From contig NC_079886.1 of the NCBI RefSeq assembly GCF_029227915.1, forward strand, positions 23,848,501-23,908,500: DNA of 60,000 nt, read 5' to 3'. The stretch's first letter is position 1. Each line of letters opens with the position of its first letter. The notes beneath the pieces were generated by a model. It made no database searches. It was not told where the DNA came from and worked only from the letters and a program-made list of their open reading frames with translations. Positions 38,512 to 49,369 of this stretch are shown here, in pieces. The DNA is from Hydractinia symbiolongicarpus (lineage: Eukaryota > Cnidaria > Hydrozoa > Anthoathecata > Hydractiniidae). A program made the translations under genes and the position numbers.

Positions 38512-40035
38512 GGTATGCGAAATAGTATATTGATTACATACGAGACATACAATCTACATCAACTAATTGTAAACCCATGGATGTCTTTTGCGCTACTCTG
38601 TTTTACTATTAGATGAAACAAAGATTTTGAGAAAGTAAAATAAATTTAGGAATGTATCTAGACAAACTGTACAAACTTTTTGCAATCAGCCTAAATTCCA
38701 ATCAACGTAAATTTGCGGACAACTATTACTAAGACAAATGTGTCCACAAAGTCTCTGCCAGTCAAGGGGTGTGGTGATATGGAAACTTATAATACCGCAA
38801 CCAATTAATAAAGCAACGTCGTAGCACCAAAGAACAACTGCGCTATTCTTGTTAGGTTTGTTACTTGAAAAGCAATATAATCAACTATTTCATGACTATA
38901 TTTTACTGAATATTTTATTTTATTTCATAAATATTTTATTAAATGTGATGACAGACAACGATACTGACAAATAAAGGACTTTAGCTGTAACTGAATCAGT
39001 TTGATTTTCTTGAAGCTCATCAATTTATTTTTAGAGTTCTTACAATTAGCAACAGGACTAATTCTACATAAAACTATGAAGATGGTTTATTAAAAAACGA
39101 ACTCACACGAAAGACGATGAAAACAGGCAAGTTTATTCCCCCAACGCTCTTTCTTTTTATCAGGGCGGAGTTGCTTGAGCCGAGGCTGTGATTGGGAGGG
39201 GAATAGTTTTAAAGATATTTGAAAGTGTTATGTGGAAGCTGTTACATTGTGTTCAAGATAGTTGACATACAAAAAGGTATGAAATAATAGTAAATATACA
39301 CAGCGGTAGGGAGGTGGTGTTTTCACCAAACAAGGACCAAAAAGATATAAGTTTGATTTGATTGCAAATAAATCCCGTATCTGTGTGTTTAAAATGGCAA
39401 ACCTGTGGATTTTTCCAGCTAGTTTGGTTCCAAATACGTTACAGGATCCAGACTGGAGAGTACACAGAGCTGAAATACTTATGGTCAATACAATACAATT
39501 TTTTAACTCGATATAGTATTCAACTAAATGAGGATACAAATAGTTAAATAAGCCCACTTGCGTTTTGCAAGGTTATCACCACGTCAAAAATAAGATGATT
39601 CGCTGTCCTGCATGAGCAATCTCGTACCCAGGACTTTTAGTCTGTGATTAAAAAAGGATCAAAAATTAAGAAAATACGAATTTTCGAGAAGATATTAGTT
39701 TAGCTGCTTTGTCGAAATATGCGACGTAATTCGTAACATGGTTTCTACTGTCGCAAATCGTTATTGAGCAATAAATTTGTTTATGAAAAAAAAAAAACAT
39801 TCTACGAAAATAAACAATATTACAGGGGCGGCTCTAGGGTTAGGCAGCCTAGGCAATTGCCTTAGACTAATTTTGTGACCTACTAGAGAAAAAAAAATTC
39901 TATAGATAGAATAATCTATAAAAAAACTAAATTATTTTTATAAATTTATTTTTGGCATCTGCCGATTTCGACTTCATGACGATGCAACGTTATATCGATT
40001 TTTTATATTTTACTCAAATAAGCAAAATGTCGATT
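38512..40035. other. AT-rich non-coding stretch
   Basis: No supported gene. A weak CTCGTACCCAGG box near 39612-39623 resembles one end of the foldback family without a partner. Confidence 0.35.
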
Positions 40036-40214
40036 CGCCTAAAACGTCCGCGGGTTTTAAAGTTCCGAATGAATGAAAATCACAGATGGAAGAAACAACG
40101 CCTAAAACGTCCGCGGGTTTTCAAGTTCCAATGAATAAAATTCTGAAATGTAAAGAAAAAACGCCTAAAACGTCCGTGGGTTTTTAAGTTTAAACGCCTA
40201 AAACGACCACGGGT
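40036..40214 (+). repeat. Tandem array with 63-bp period (CGCCTAAAACGTCCGCGGG)
   Basis: Starts at 40036, 40099, 40162 and 40195 give spacings of 63, 63 and 33. The core CCTAAAACGTCCG(C/T)GGGTTTT is strongly kept and the spacer less so. The last unit is shortened and reads ACGACCACGGG. Confidence 0.9.
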
Positions 40215-41116
40215 ATGGTTACATGGACAAGTGGATGTTTCTTTTTCAACATGGTTTACCTGGGTCAGGTCCAATTGCAGGTAGCATTTCAAATGTCTAG
40301 AATATCAAAGCAATTGTAGGCTACCTAAGTTAAATGAAGAAGTTTTGAATTTGGAAACCCTTTCAAATATTGAAAGGATTGGAAATGCTGGAGGGAAATA
40401 TTTTAGCCACGTGTGACATGTTGCCAAGACAATAAATTCATTGCTTTAAAGTAAGTAATACTTGAAATATTTTAGTTTTAGCTGCTCCTGAATTTTAGGC
40501 ACTTTTGTGTCAAGAACTATTCTTAAAAGTGGTAAACCACCAGATGTTCTTACAAAACATGTGATTAAAATCTTTTTCTTATCAAAACAAAAGTTTTTAA
40601 CTTATTACAAGCTCGTGAGCTTGTATTAAAATGCAAATGTGTCCTACAAGAATGGAAATTTTTGCCTCTCTGAGCACCGACACGGGAGTCGTCGTGTGTT
40701 CGAATCTCATCTTGGTAACTATTTTTACTTTTTTTTCTTCTTTTTTCTTTTTTAAGAAAATAAGACAAGTGTTTAAAACACTTGTTTAACTAACTAGTAA
40801 ATAAAGGTGTTTCCACCAAACTTTTTAAAAGTGAATGTAGGCAGAATTAACTGAATTAATGAATTTCGCAAATTTTGGGGTTTGTGGGTTTGTGGTCTTT
40901 CTTCTTCCTGTCAGTCGGTTCACCCAAGACGGACCCATCGAAAATTAAAAGTTCGAGGAATTTTCCGTTCAGGAAGGTCTCACAAATCAATTTTGAAAAA
41001 TAAGTGTGTAACAAATATTATTGCGTATCTGAATAATAAAATATGTCGTGTCTAACTTCGTAACAAAAATCCCAATTTGATAGACAGCTTTTTGTAAACT
41101 TTATTCGCGAGGTTGT
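40215..41116. other. Non-coding stretch with a tRNA B-box-like site
   Basis: GTGTGTTCGAATCTCATC at about 40693-40711 looks like a tRNA B box, with no complete cloverleaf around it. It is probably a SINE fragment. No gene was recognised. Confidence 0.35.
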
Positions 41117-41719
41117 TTGCGTATATCATACGTCTTGTTGTTATTGTTATTGTTTGTTTATAAAAGCCCAATGCTAAACGAGATAACTGAGGCAATTTAT
41201 GTAAACACTGTCTTGGCGGTCGAAAGATGTTTTGGTGTGTATGTTAAATTTGGTATAGAGTGTATTACTAGCTACCTACCTGTATGTATACTAGTTGGAA
41301 TTTTGTTAGTTTTTTTGTTTAACGTCTTAAGGTCACAGGCTTCGCGTAGGCTTCGTGTAGCCGTTTATGCAACTGTGTATATTTGTTTCTTTTGGGAGAG
41401 AAAACATCCTAATCCAATGCTAAACGAGATAACTGAGGCAATTTATGTAAACACTGTCTTGGCGGTCGAAAGATGTTTGGGTGTGTATGTTAAATTTGGT
41501 ATAGAGTGTATTACTAGCTACCTACCTGTATGTATACTAGTTGGAATTTTGTTAGTTTTTTTGTTTAACGTCTTAAGGTCACAGGCTTCGCGTAGGCTTC
41601 GTGTAGCCGTTTATGCAACTGTGTATATTTGTTTCTTTTGGGAGAGAAAACATCCTTCTAAGATAACTAAGGGACAGCTCTTTCATGAACGCAAAGTCCA
41701 AGCTAGTACAATCCTCTAA
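41117..41719 (+). CDS. Membrane-type ORF with an 82-residue tandem duplication
   Basis: A 200-residue frame opens with a hydrophobic leader (MRISYVLLLLLLFVY). It then carries two nearly identical 82-residue units starting PMLNEITEAIYVNTV, at 41168 and 41414 (period 246 bp). The two DNA copies differ at about one base (F to L after AVERC) plus the unit edges, so the duplication is very recent. Each unit has a strong membrane segment (YLPVCILVGILLVFLF) and a second hydrophobic stretch (VAVYATVYICFFW). The frame ends inside the left terminal repeat of the pogo-like element at 41706, so the original 3' end has probably been replaced. Family not recognised. It may be a gene fragment or a chance frame in duplicated DNA. 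Confidence 0.35.
   Translation: MRISYVLLLLLLFVYKSPMLNEITEAIYVNTVLAVERCFGVYVKFGIECITSYLPVCILVGILLVFLFNVLRSQASRRLRVAVYATVYICFFWERKHPNPMLNEITEAIYVNTVLAVERCLGVYVKFGIECITSYLPVCILVGILLVFLFNVLRSQASRRLRVAVYATVYICFFWERKHPSKITKGQLFHERKVQASTIL
41168..41659 (+). repeat. 246-bp direct tandem duplication
   Basis: Unit 1 is 41168-41413 and unit 2 begins at 41414. Identity is close to complete, and the period is divisible by three, so the reading frame is kept. Confidence 0.93.
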
Positions 41720-42323
41720 CTTCGGACATCTTTTAATTTCGGACAGTTTACACTTTACTCCATAAAAATCTCTGTGTAAGCTTCACTGCATTGAAATAGC
41801 GCGCGAGGAATTCTAGAAAGATCTGCCGTTTTTTAAAATATAAACATGTGCCGCATCGGCGAGATCTGTTCTGTAAATTACACACCCTTGCTTTATCCGC
41901 TCTTTCTTTGTATTTGTTCTCTCGGGCGAAGCGTGTTAATTCAGATATCTTGCATTATCTTTCCAAACATTAAAGGTATGGGCACAAATTTGCTTGTTTT
42001 TTATTCAAGGATGCCTAGTGATACTTTACAAGGTTATATTTGTGTTGATCAAGGCATTTTTACGTCACATTTTAACTTTAACCGCGACATCATTTTTGTA
42101 TTCAAAACCTGTATATTTACAGTGTCCGATGTTAGAGGTAGAATGATTTTTGGTGAATTATGTCTTAAATCTACGATAATTTGATGAATTAAGTCTTTTT
42201 GAAATTGTTACGGCTTTAATAGGGTCATTCTATACATTTAACATTATTTATAAGTGTTTCTCTGATACGAAGAAATTGTCCGAATTTAGGGGTAATACAA
42301 ACAAATTGTCGTGTTTTTAAGAA

Positions 42324-44210
42324 ATGGCACCAAAACGATAAGATCCAAAACGGTGGTCAGATGACGATATAGCCAATGCACTGGCAGAAGTTAAAAAAGG
42401 CATGTCGTTAGGAAAAGCTTCCAAACAATGTGGCGTACCAAAGCAAACACTAAGTGACAGGATTAACATGAAGTGCAAAACTGATAAACCTGGCCGACAC
42501 ACAGAGCTGAAATGTGACGAAGAAACATCGCTTGTCAATTACATAAAGTTTATGGCAAGCATTGCTAATCAATTGTTAGTGGCAGCTGTTAAGACGTTTG
42601 CTTGGGATATTGCCAAACGAAAGGGAAGCACTCGATTTACTAAGGTAAATGGCTCAAGACATAACTGGTGGCACAAATTTAAGAAACGACACCAAAATGA
42701 CTTAACCCTTTGTAAGCCGGATAATCTTGATAGAGGAAGAAGTAGAATGGCAAACGTGAATGTTATGAATCAACATTTCATTTATTAAAAAAGACTTTAG
42801 AAGATCTTGACATAATGAACAAGCCAGACAGAATATTTAATTGTGATGAAACTGGCATGGCCATGGACATGAGATCTGAAAAAGTGAGTACCCAATTTAC
42901 GTAGAAACGGCGAAGAACCTCTAATTATTGTCTACCATTGTCTAAGACCGAAGCCTTCGAACCCAGATCAATCGACGCTTGCCACTTGTCAACCCATTAT
43001 ACTACGTGTGACTGGGACGGAAGTTGTAGTTAAATCCCACCTTCGAATATTTGACATTTTTTTATATTCTACACTTTTTTATAGGTGATTGTAGAACGAA
43101 ATTGTAAACAAGCTTACGCAGAGAGCAAGGGCAGTCGCGAACATATAACGGCACATGTTACCGTCTCGGCTGCTGGTTATCCTTTACCCCCTTTTATCAT
43201 TTTTGAGAAGTGTTACCCAAGTGGCCCATACGCCCGAACAGGTCCATACAAAGCTCTATATGGCACTTTACCTAACAGGTATATGGATAAGAAGTTATTT
43301 AAAAAATGGGTGCAACAGCTATTTATACCAGAAACTGGACACGTTAAGAAACCATTGCTTCTTATCTTGGATGGAAATGGTTCGCACATGGATATTGATA
43401 CAAAAGAACTGCTCGTGCAAAAAGATATTCATCTCTTCTGCTTGCCACCGCACACGACAAACATTTTACAGCCTCTTGACGTAGCAATTTTAAGCCTTTG
43501 AAAACATATTTTTCGAAGCTGACGGATATGATTAAGTTATCTACTTTAGGGGAAAAAGAACTGGTCAATATTTTCAAGAAGAACTTTACTGCCATCCTTA
43601 AAGTTGCCTTCGAAAAAGAAATGTGAATAGACGTCATTAAAACAGGTTTCCGGAAATGCAGAATACTACCATTCGATCAGGAAGCTTTTGATAAGAAAAG
43701 GCTAATCCCTTCTTTTATTTCTGAGCCGCCAGAGGGACAACCACCATCACCAGTTTATACACCTCACCCAACAGTTACAACATCTGCCCTAACGTCGGCA
43801 TCCATTTCTTCTTCCACGTCAATCATAGTGACACTGCTTAGCACCGTTGTTAGCACATCATTTGTTACATCGCCTTCAATAGTAACAACACCACATTGTT
43901 CACCAGCATCACCATCACTATGTATATTGCTAGGTGGTGCAGATATTAACTATCAATGTTATATCGTCCACGCCAATTCAGAAAAAAAGAGATCTAATCC
44001 GTTACTGGCTGTTATTCCAGATTCTATCATTGAGTCGTTCATTATTCCATCGTCACCCGAAAAGAAAAAAAAGAACCTCAGAGTCATAACAAAAGCAAGA
44101 GTACTCACATCTGAGGAACATATAAAATTATTCAGAGAAAAAGAAGTGAAAAAGAAAGAAGAAGAGGAAAAGAAAGAAATGCGGAAGAGAGAAAGAAAGG
44201 AAAAAAAAAA
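42324..44210 (+). pseudogene. pogo/Tigger-like DDE transposase, inactivated
   Basis: The N-terminal part holds a Pipsqueak-type helix-turn-helix (MSLGKASKQCGVPKQTLSDR). The DDE_1 core keeps FNCDETGM (first acid), LILDGNGSHMD (second) and TNILQPLDV (third). A clean GT-AG intron at 42884-43084 separates the first acid from the rest. The basic, Ser/Pro-rich tail continues to about 44.5 kb. Damage: the ATG at 42324 is followed by a stop at codon 6, there is a frameshift near 42785, and another shift after the QPLDV motif creates a stop at 43499-43501, with further stops downstream. It cannot encode an intact transposase. The family call is firm. Confidence 0.85.
42950..43010 (-). repeat. tRNA-like SINE head inside the transposase intron
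   Basis: On the minus strand CACGTAGTATAATGGGTTG (A box-like) and TGGGTTCGAAGGC (B box) stand at tRNA spacing. The A-box segment closely matches the SINE-like piece at 38058. It fills much of the 201-bp intron. Confidence 0.5.
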
Positions 44211-44755
44211 CAGCTGACATTAAAAAGCAAGAGAAAAATCAAGAGCAAAAAAACAGTCGCAGCCAACAAACAAGTTCCTCATTAATCACGATAGAGCAGG
44301 CATCCTCAAGACCATCGCGAAACAAGCGGAAAAAAATCGAATTTTTTAAAAAATACTAGCAGTGAGGAGGAGGACGAAGAAATCAAAACAACTAGCGAGA
44401 ACGAACAAAGTGACGAATCATATGACGAAGAAACACATTGCTTCAGCTGCCGTAGAGAAAACGCTCCGGTCAAAGGGAGAATCTCCGGTAGGGTGCAACA
44501 CTCAGAGGGGCTAAAAACATTGAAAACGCAACTGTCCGATGTTAGGGGAAGTTGTCCGACGTTAGGGGTACTCGGTGGAGCTCTTTGGTGGACGTTTTTT
44601 CCAGTGTGCGGTGCCAGCATGAGAGCAAGTTCGCCGTAAATATGGCCGCGTAGCTTGGAACGAACGATAAATGATGGAACCAGCGTTAGATTTGCGTAGA
44701 TAAGGTTTTAGAGAGGTAAAACTGAAAAAGTGTCCGAAGTTAGAGGATCGTACTA

Positions 44756-46565
44756 AATGTTAATAGATCTGCAGATCCCCTTTCCTTCCCCTAAACATCA
44801 AAATCAGAAAAGGTAATATTTGAATGCTGTCAGTCCTTGAAATGATAAGCACTCAGCCATGTGTCCCTGTTAAGCAGGTACACATTACAAGTTAAAAAAA
44901 CTTTCTGTTCTCTAAGAAATCGATGTATACAGTATGAGATATACTTAAACATCAAAGGATTCTACCTCGTCCGCCGCCAAATTTATACGTTTTGCATATA
45001 CCTTTTTATTGTGATTGTCCCTAAGAACTTTGACTTTGTTGAAACTTTTAAACAGTGCATTTCATATACAACATCCCACTGCTCATTATAAAACATTTAA
45101 GAACATGAGGAGGTCTCTTTAACTTTCCCATGCTGCTTTTAATTGTAATAAAACTGCTAAAAACAAAAGAATGAAACAATACCTAATCTATGAATAGTCC
45201 AAGTTTGTTTTATAATATTTCTTATTCTCATCTTGTTGAGCAATACAACGTATATAATTTTGTTTTAGGATAAGATATTTTGATGTCACCCTGGTGCCTA
45301 TGATGAATATTCTTCTGACAACAGAAGATTTGTTTTGAATCCTTATAATATCTATTGGAAAACTGTAAACAATGGATATATATCTGGTATAATCCACAAA
45401 GTTAGTGAAAAAAATCAATCAAAATAGCTTGTGAATATTCAAGTAAATCATAGAAATGATTTTCACATAAAACAGTACAGATCGAAACAAAAATTGCATG
45501 TTAAAGAACGTTCTGTTACAGACTCTAAACTAATCAAAATGTCATGTTAACTTATGCATATGAGTAGGATTTGTATGTATGTTGTTTTTTATATGAGAAT
45601 CTTTAGAATTGGCCTATAGTTGCTAAAACTTTCCTAAAGATTTTACAGTATTAAAATATTTTTCAAACACAGGTGACAGTGACTTGCGAGGGTAAATAAT
45701 ATACAGACATGTTAAATGTTTTGATGTTATTTTTTAATTTCAACTCTTTTCTGGCTTAATAAACTGCCTTACTGTTGTGGGAATTTCGTAACATTAAAAT
45801 TAATGTTTAATAGAAATTGGTGCAAAACTACACCGGTAACCCTAATATTAAACTGTATTAACTTCATGAAGAGGTGATTACTATATACTCTTTGTAGACG
45901 TTTATTATATGTTGCGATCGTACACTGTAAGTGTAACTAAAAAGCTTTCATACTTTTATATACTGCTTTTCTTTTTGCATTTGCAGGTTGTTAACACAGA
46001 CTATAATTTTCCAAACAATATTTCTACTTTGCACTACTATTGACTACTACTCCTAAAATTGTCTCGTAATGTAATTTTTTGTTGTATTGTTAGTTATTAG
46101 ACTTACTGCATATTTTAAAAAAAAGCAACTCTCCAACTTATTACTTGTGCTCGTATTATGTGCGTAAAACGTAAAAAGATGCTTAGATGATGATACTTAT
46201 TACCAGTATGTCATTCAAAGAAACTGGAAACGATAAGCCTGTTTCGAATCTAATTTGCTAAACGGACGCATTTTCCATCCGCATGTTTTAACAAGGATGA
46301 AGTGTTAAAACTACGGAGGTTACTGTTTTTTATTTGGCTGTAAAGAAACTTTCGTTTCTAATCTAGGAAGGATTTTTAATAACTAAAAACCTTACCTTTG
46401 GGAAAGTATTAGCTCTTTTTACAACAAAAATAAAACGGCCGATTTACCTCGAACAACACTACAACCCTTGACAGTACTTTCCCAAAAAATCTATTAAATT
46501 TTGCCTAACCATAAAAAAATCCCAGATCAGCTCCTGCGGTTAACCGTGCTGGCTCGGTTTTCAGG
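44756..46565. other. AT-rich non-coding stretch
   Basis: No gene or repeat was recognised. Frames at 44861-45091 and 45188-45418 are low-complexity. Confidence 0.4.
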
Positions 46566-46811
46566 GCTCAAATCAGCTGGCTTGTGACCTCGGCTCTGTT
46601 AATAAAAATAATAACCTGTCACATGGGAACAGAGCCAGCCCGACTAACCACCATCTTGATACTTTCAAACGAGATTCCAGCAATATATGATATGATATAA
46701 ACACTCCCTTATGAACGAAAATTATATTTTCTTTAGCTTGCATTGTGCTAGCCATAGAAGGGGAGAGACATCAGCCGGTGTCTACCTACATAGATTTTGA
46801 GAACCTTCATA
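46566..46811 (+). repeat. Dispersed repeat, left part of an interrupted copy
   Basis: It matches 3050-3495: AATCAGCTGGCTTGTGA, GTCACATGGGAACAGAGCC, the degraded hairpin, then GATTTTGAGAACC. The repeat resumes at 49235 after the 2.4-kb element. Confidence 0.65.
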
Positions 46812-49234
46812 GTCCAGTCGTTAAGTGTTTTGACCCAGAAAAAAAATGATATAGAGCTAATATTTGGCACACCTACTCCTTTTTATATGTAGATTACCAG
46901 GGAAAAAGCCCCATTGATAGCATTTGTAGAAGATGAGATATGTGCCATTTTTTGAAAAGGTGAAATTCCTAATTTTTCAGAAAACGGAAGTTGTTAAATT
47001 CGAAAATTAATTAAACTATTGGAAAGAACTTTCGAATTGGAACAAAAAATATTACTCACCAACTTACAAAAATCATTATTTTAAGTGTTTTAAGTTCTTT
47101 TCAACCAGGAGGATAAGTAATTTTCTGAAGGAAAAAAAATTAGAAAGAACCCGACAATGCGTTCAGTTGTTTTATAATTTATCAATGCTAGATATTTACA
47201 TCTTTTCATAGTTTTAAAGTTATTTTACTGGTCAGAAAATAAGTTTTAATTCGAATCACAAGTTTAGAATTTATTTCTGGCCTTACTGTGAAAGCAAGCG
47301 AGCAGTATGTGGAGATGGGGGCGGCAAGACGCTCCAACTATTATACAGATTGCAAGATCTTCATAGATTGGCTACAGCAAAGATATCCGTTTATTTATGA
47401 AGACAAATTCGCTTCATTCGCTTTTTTTTGGCGTGATGCTGATGAAGATGATGATATCAACTCTGAAATCGCTGAAGAGATACAAGTAAATTCGGACAAA
47501 ATTTCATTAGATGAATACACAATCAAGAGGAAGGACCAGGTTAAATTCATCATTACCGTACAATCCAAAGTCCAATTGAATAAAAATCTGTCATTGTCAA
47601 TCCAACGCAAAAGAAAAAAGAAGACATCAAATAATTTTTTGGCTTGGACCTAACACAAGAGCTAACGTTCCTCTTTTAACATGGCTTACTGAGAAAACCT
47701 GACAAGACCTTATTACGTAAAGATGTGACGAAAGATGATGAAGCAAATTGATCCTCTTGCATAAAGTCCGTTGGATCAAGCATTCTACTTTTGATGAACT
47801 ATCGCAAGTTTACGTTAGTTACGTTCGACGGCACTATAGATATTACATCATTGTGATTGATGGATATGATGGTCCTAGCACGAAATCAAATGAGCATGAA
47901 ACGAACAGGTGCTGGAAAACGATGCCTCAATGTTCATGTTGTCGGTTTTAACAAAGTACCTTTTAACCAAGAGAGCTTTCTCAGTAACAAAGATAAAAAA
48001 AACATGTTTCATCAGGCATATCAGCATAAAACTTTAGCAAGACGGGCAACCAGTGAAGGTTTGTTAAGGTGATTCTGATACAATAGTCGTCGCAACAGCA
48101 CTAAAAGAAGCCGAAACAAACCAAAAAGCCGTTGTAGCAGTTGTCGATAATACAGATGTCGCAATGATGCTTTAATACCATTGGTAAGAACATAATGGAG
48201 ATATTTACTTCTTTCAAGAGAGGTTAAATAATTCCTGAAACATGAAAGTTCTCTGTCAGAAATGGAATCCCATCCGAGAGCATATTCTTCTTGTACAAAC
48301 GTATTGGGGTTGTGATGCAACATTTTGGAAAGGGAAAAAATAACTTGCTGTCATTGGTCACAAAGAACAAAACATTGCAGATTGTCTCAGACACAATAGG
48401 CGATGTTTGGGCAGATAACAGAGATGTCGAAGAATCTGCTATCAAAGTGTTTCAAATCGTTTATGGTGTTAACGACTTGACTAAATTATACAAACTTAGG
48501 TGAGTTTCTTACTATATATATATAATATAACATTTGTTAACAGTATAAAGAGGTTCTCTTCATTTAGTATAATCTCAAAGCATGAAAATAAGGTTTTGAT
48601 CAGAGCAGACTTTGAATACAGACAGTACCACCAATATTTCCTTATCATATTGCAGATACCGAAAATATTGAAAAATTGGTCCTGAAAAAATACTTCTATT
48701 CTACACGGTGTTCGAGTTCATCTACAGATAATGAATTGACAGATATTAGAGGAAGAAGAAGTATAAATTTTTAATCACACAAGTGTCCAAGCAATGTCAG
48801 TTAAAGTAGCAATTTCTCAACAATCTTTTGACTTATAGCTCAAGCAAATTGATCTAAGCAAGTGATGCCAATAAAGACAGATGAACAAGTCGTCCCCATT
48901 TGATGCATCTTGATTTTACATATTTATATACTAATTTTTACTTTTTTATGATGAAAACTATTAAACCAGGACTTTAAAAATAATTATTTTGAAAGTTGGT
49001 GTGATAATACTTTTTGTTCTAAATTGACTGGTTTTCGAATTGACCAATTTTCGTTTTCTCGAAAATTTGGAAATCCACCATTTTTAAAAATGGCACATAT
49101 CTCACTTTCTACAAATGCTATCGACGGGGCTTTTTTCTGGTAATCTACATATTTAAAGGAGTCAGTGTGCCAAATTTCAGTTCTATATAATTTTTTCCAG
49201 GTCAGTGTGCTCTTTTTCACTTGAACGACTGGAC
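46812..49234 (+). mobile_element. Long-TIR element carrying a PIN/XPG-like protein remnant
   Basis: The element is 2,423 bp, with ends GTCCAGTCGTTAAGTG and its near complement CACTTGAACGACTGGAC. Similarity continues inward for roughly 270-310 bp: 46812-47120 matches 48965-49234 inverted, for example TATGTAGATTACCAG and GAGATATGTGCCATTTTT. It splits the repeat otherwise continuous at 3050-3551, so insertion is directly supported. Flanks CCTTCATA and CGTTACGT may be a worn 8-bp duplication, but this is weak. No DDE transposase is visible. The only coding remnant is the nuclease-like protein at 47288-48503. Superfamily uncertain; Academ elements carry an XPG-type nuclease and are one candidate. 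Confidence 0.7.
47288..48503 (+). pseudogene. PIN/XPG-nuclease-like protein remnant, multiply frameshifted
   Basis: Three coding pieces appear in order but in different frames. 47288-47653 has YVEMGAARRSNYYTDCKIF and DEYTIKRKDQVKF and opens without an ATG. About 47815-47945 includes a VIDGYDGPSTK motif. 48069-48176 has acidic GDSDTIVVATAL and VVDNTDVAMML, recalling PIN/FEN-type nuclease acids. 48291-48503 has HFGKGKNNLLSLV followed by DTIGDVWADNR. From memory these motifs match a large, poorly named invertebrate protein family rich in cnidarians and aphids, which often has a GCD-T-S motif before GKGK. Stops and shifts between the pieces mean this copy is dead. Nuclease assignment is inference. 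Confidence 0.5.
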
Positions 49235-49296
49235 CGTTACGTCATTGATACAGATGGCGATTCCTCCGATTAATCTAATTGATTTTGATGAATGAT
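49235..49296 (+). repeat. Dispersed repeat, right part of the interrupted copy
   Basis: It continues the repeat after the inserted element: TTGATACAGATGGCGATT and TTAATCTAATTGATTTTGAT match 3508-3551. Confidence 0.6.
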
Positions 49297-49369
49297 AGGA
49301 TGAAAGTGGTTGTTGAATAGTCATCCATGGTGTTCATGTGAACAGCTGATGTTGCGAAACCTCTGCAAG

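Larger units (their letters stand above)
41706..44753 (+). mobile_element. pogo-like (Tc1/mariner superfamily) transposon, full length, decayed
   Basis: The element is 3,048 bp, bounded by 23-bp terminal inverted repeats sharing TCCTCTAACTTCGGACA (22 of 23 match) and flanked by TA on both sides (41704-41705, 44754-44755), the duplication this superfamily makes. Inside is a broken transposase gene. The TIR core TGTCCGA-GTTAG recurs near both ends: inverted at 41735-41745 and direct at 42123, 42277, 44533 and 44553. These are likely transposase-binding sites. Confidence 0.9.

Noticed and set aside
40690-40715. Functional tRNA gene at the B-box-like site
   Set aside because: No matching A box, anticodon arm or acceptor stem; a SINE fragment is more likely.
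41846-42184. 112-codon frame inside the pogo-like element
   Set aside because: It lies between the TIR and the transposase, contains the internal TIR-core motif and matches no family.
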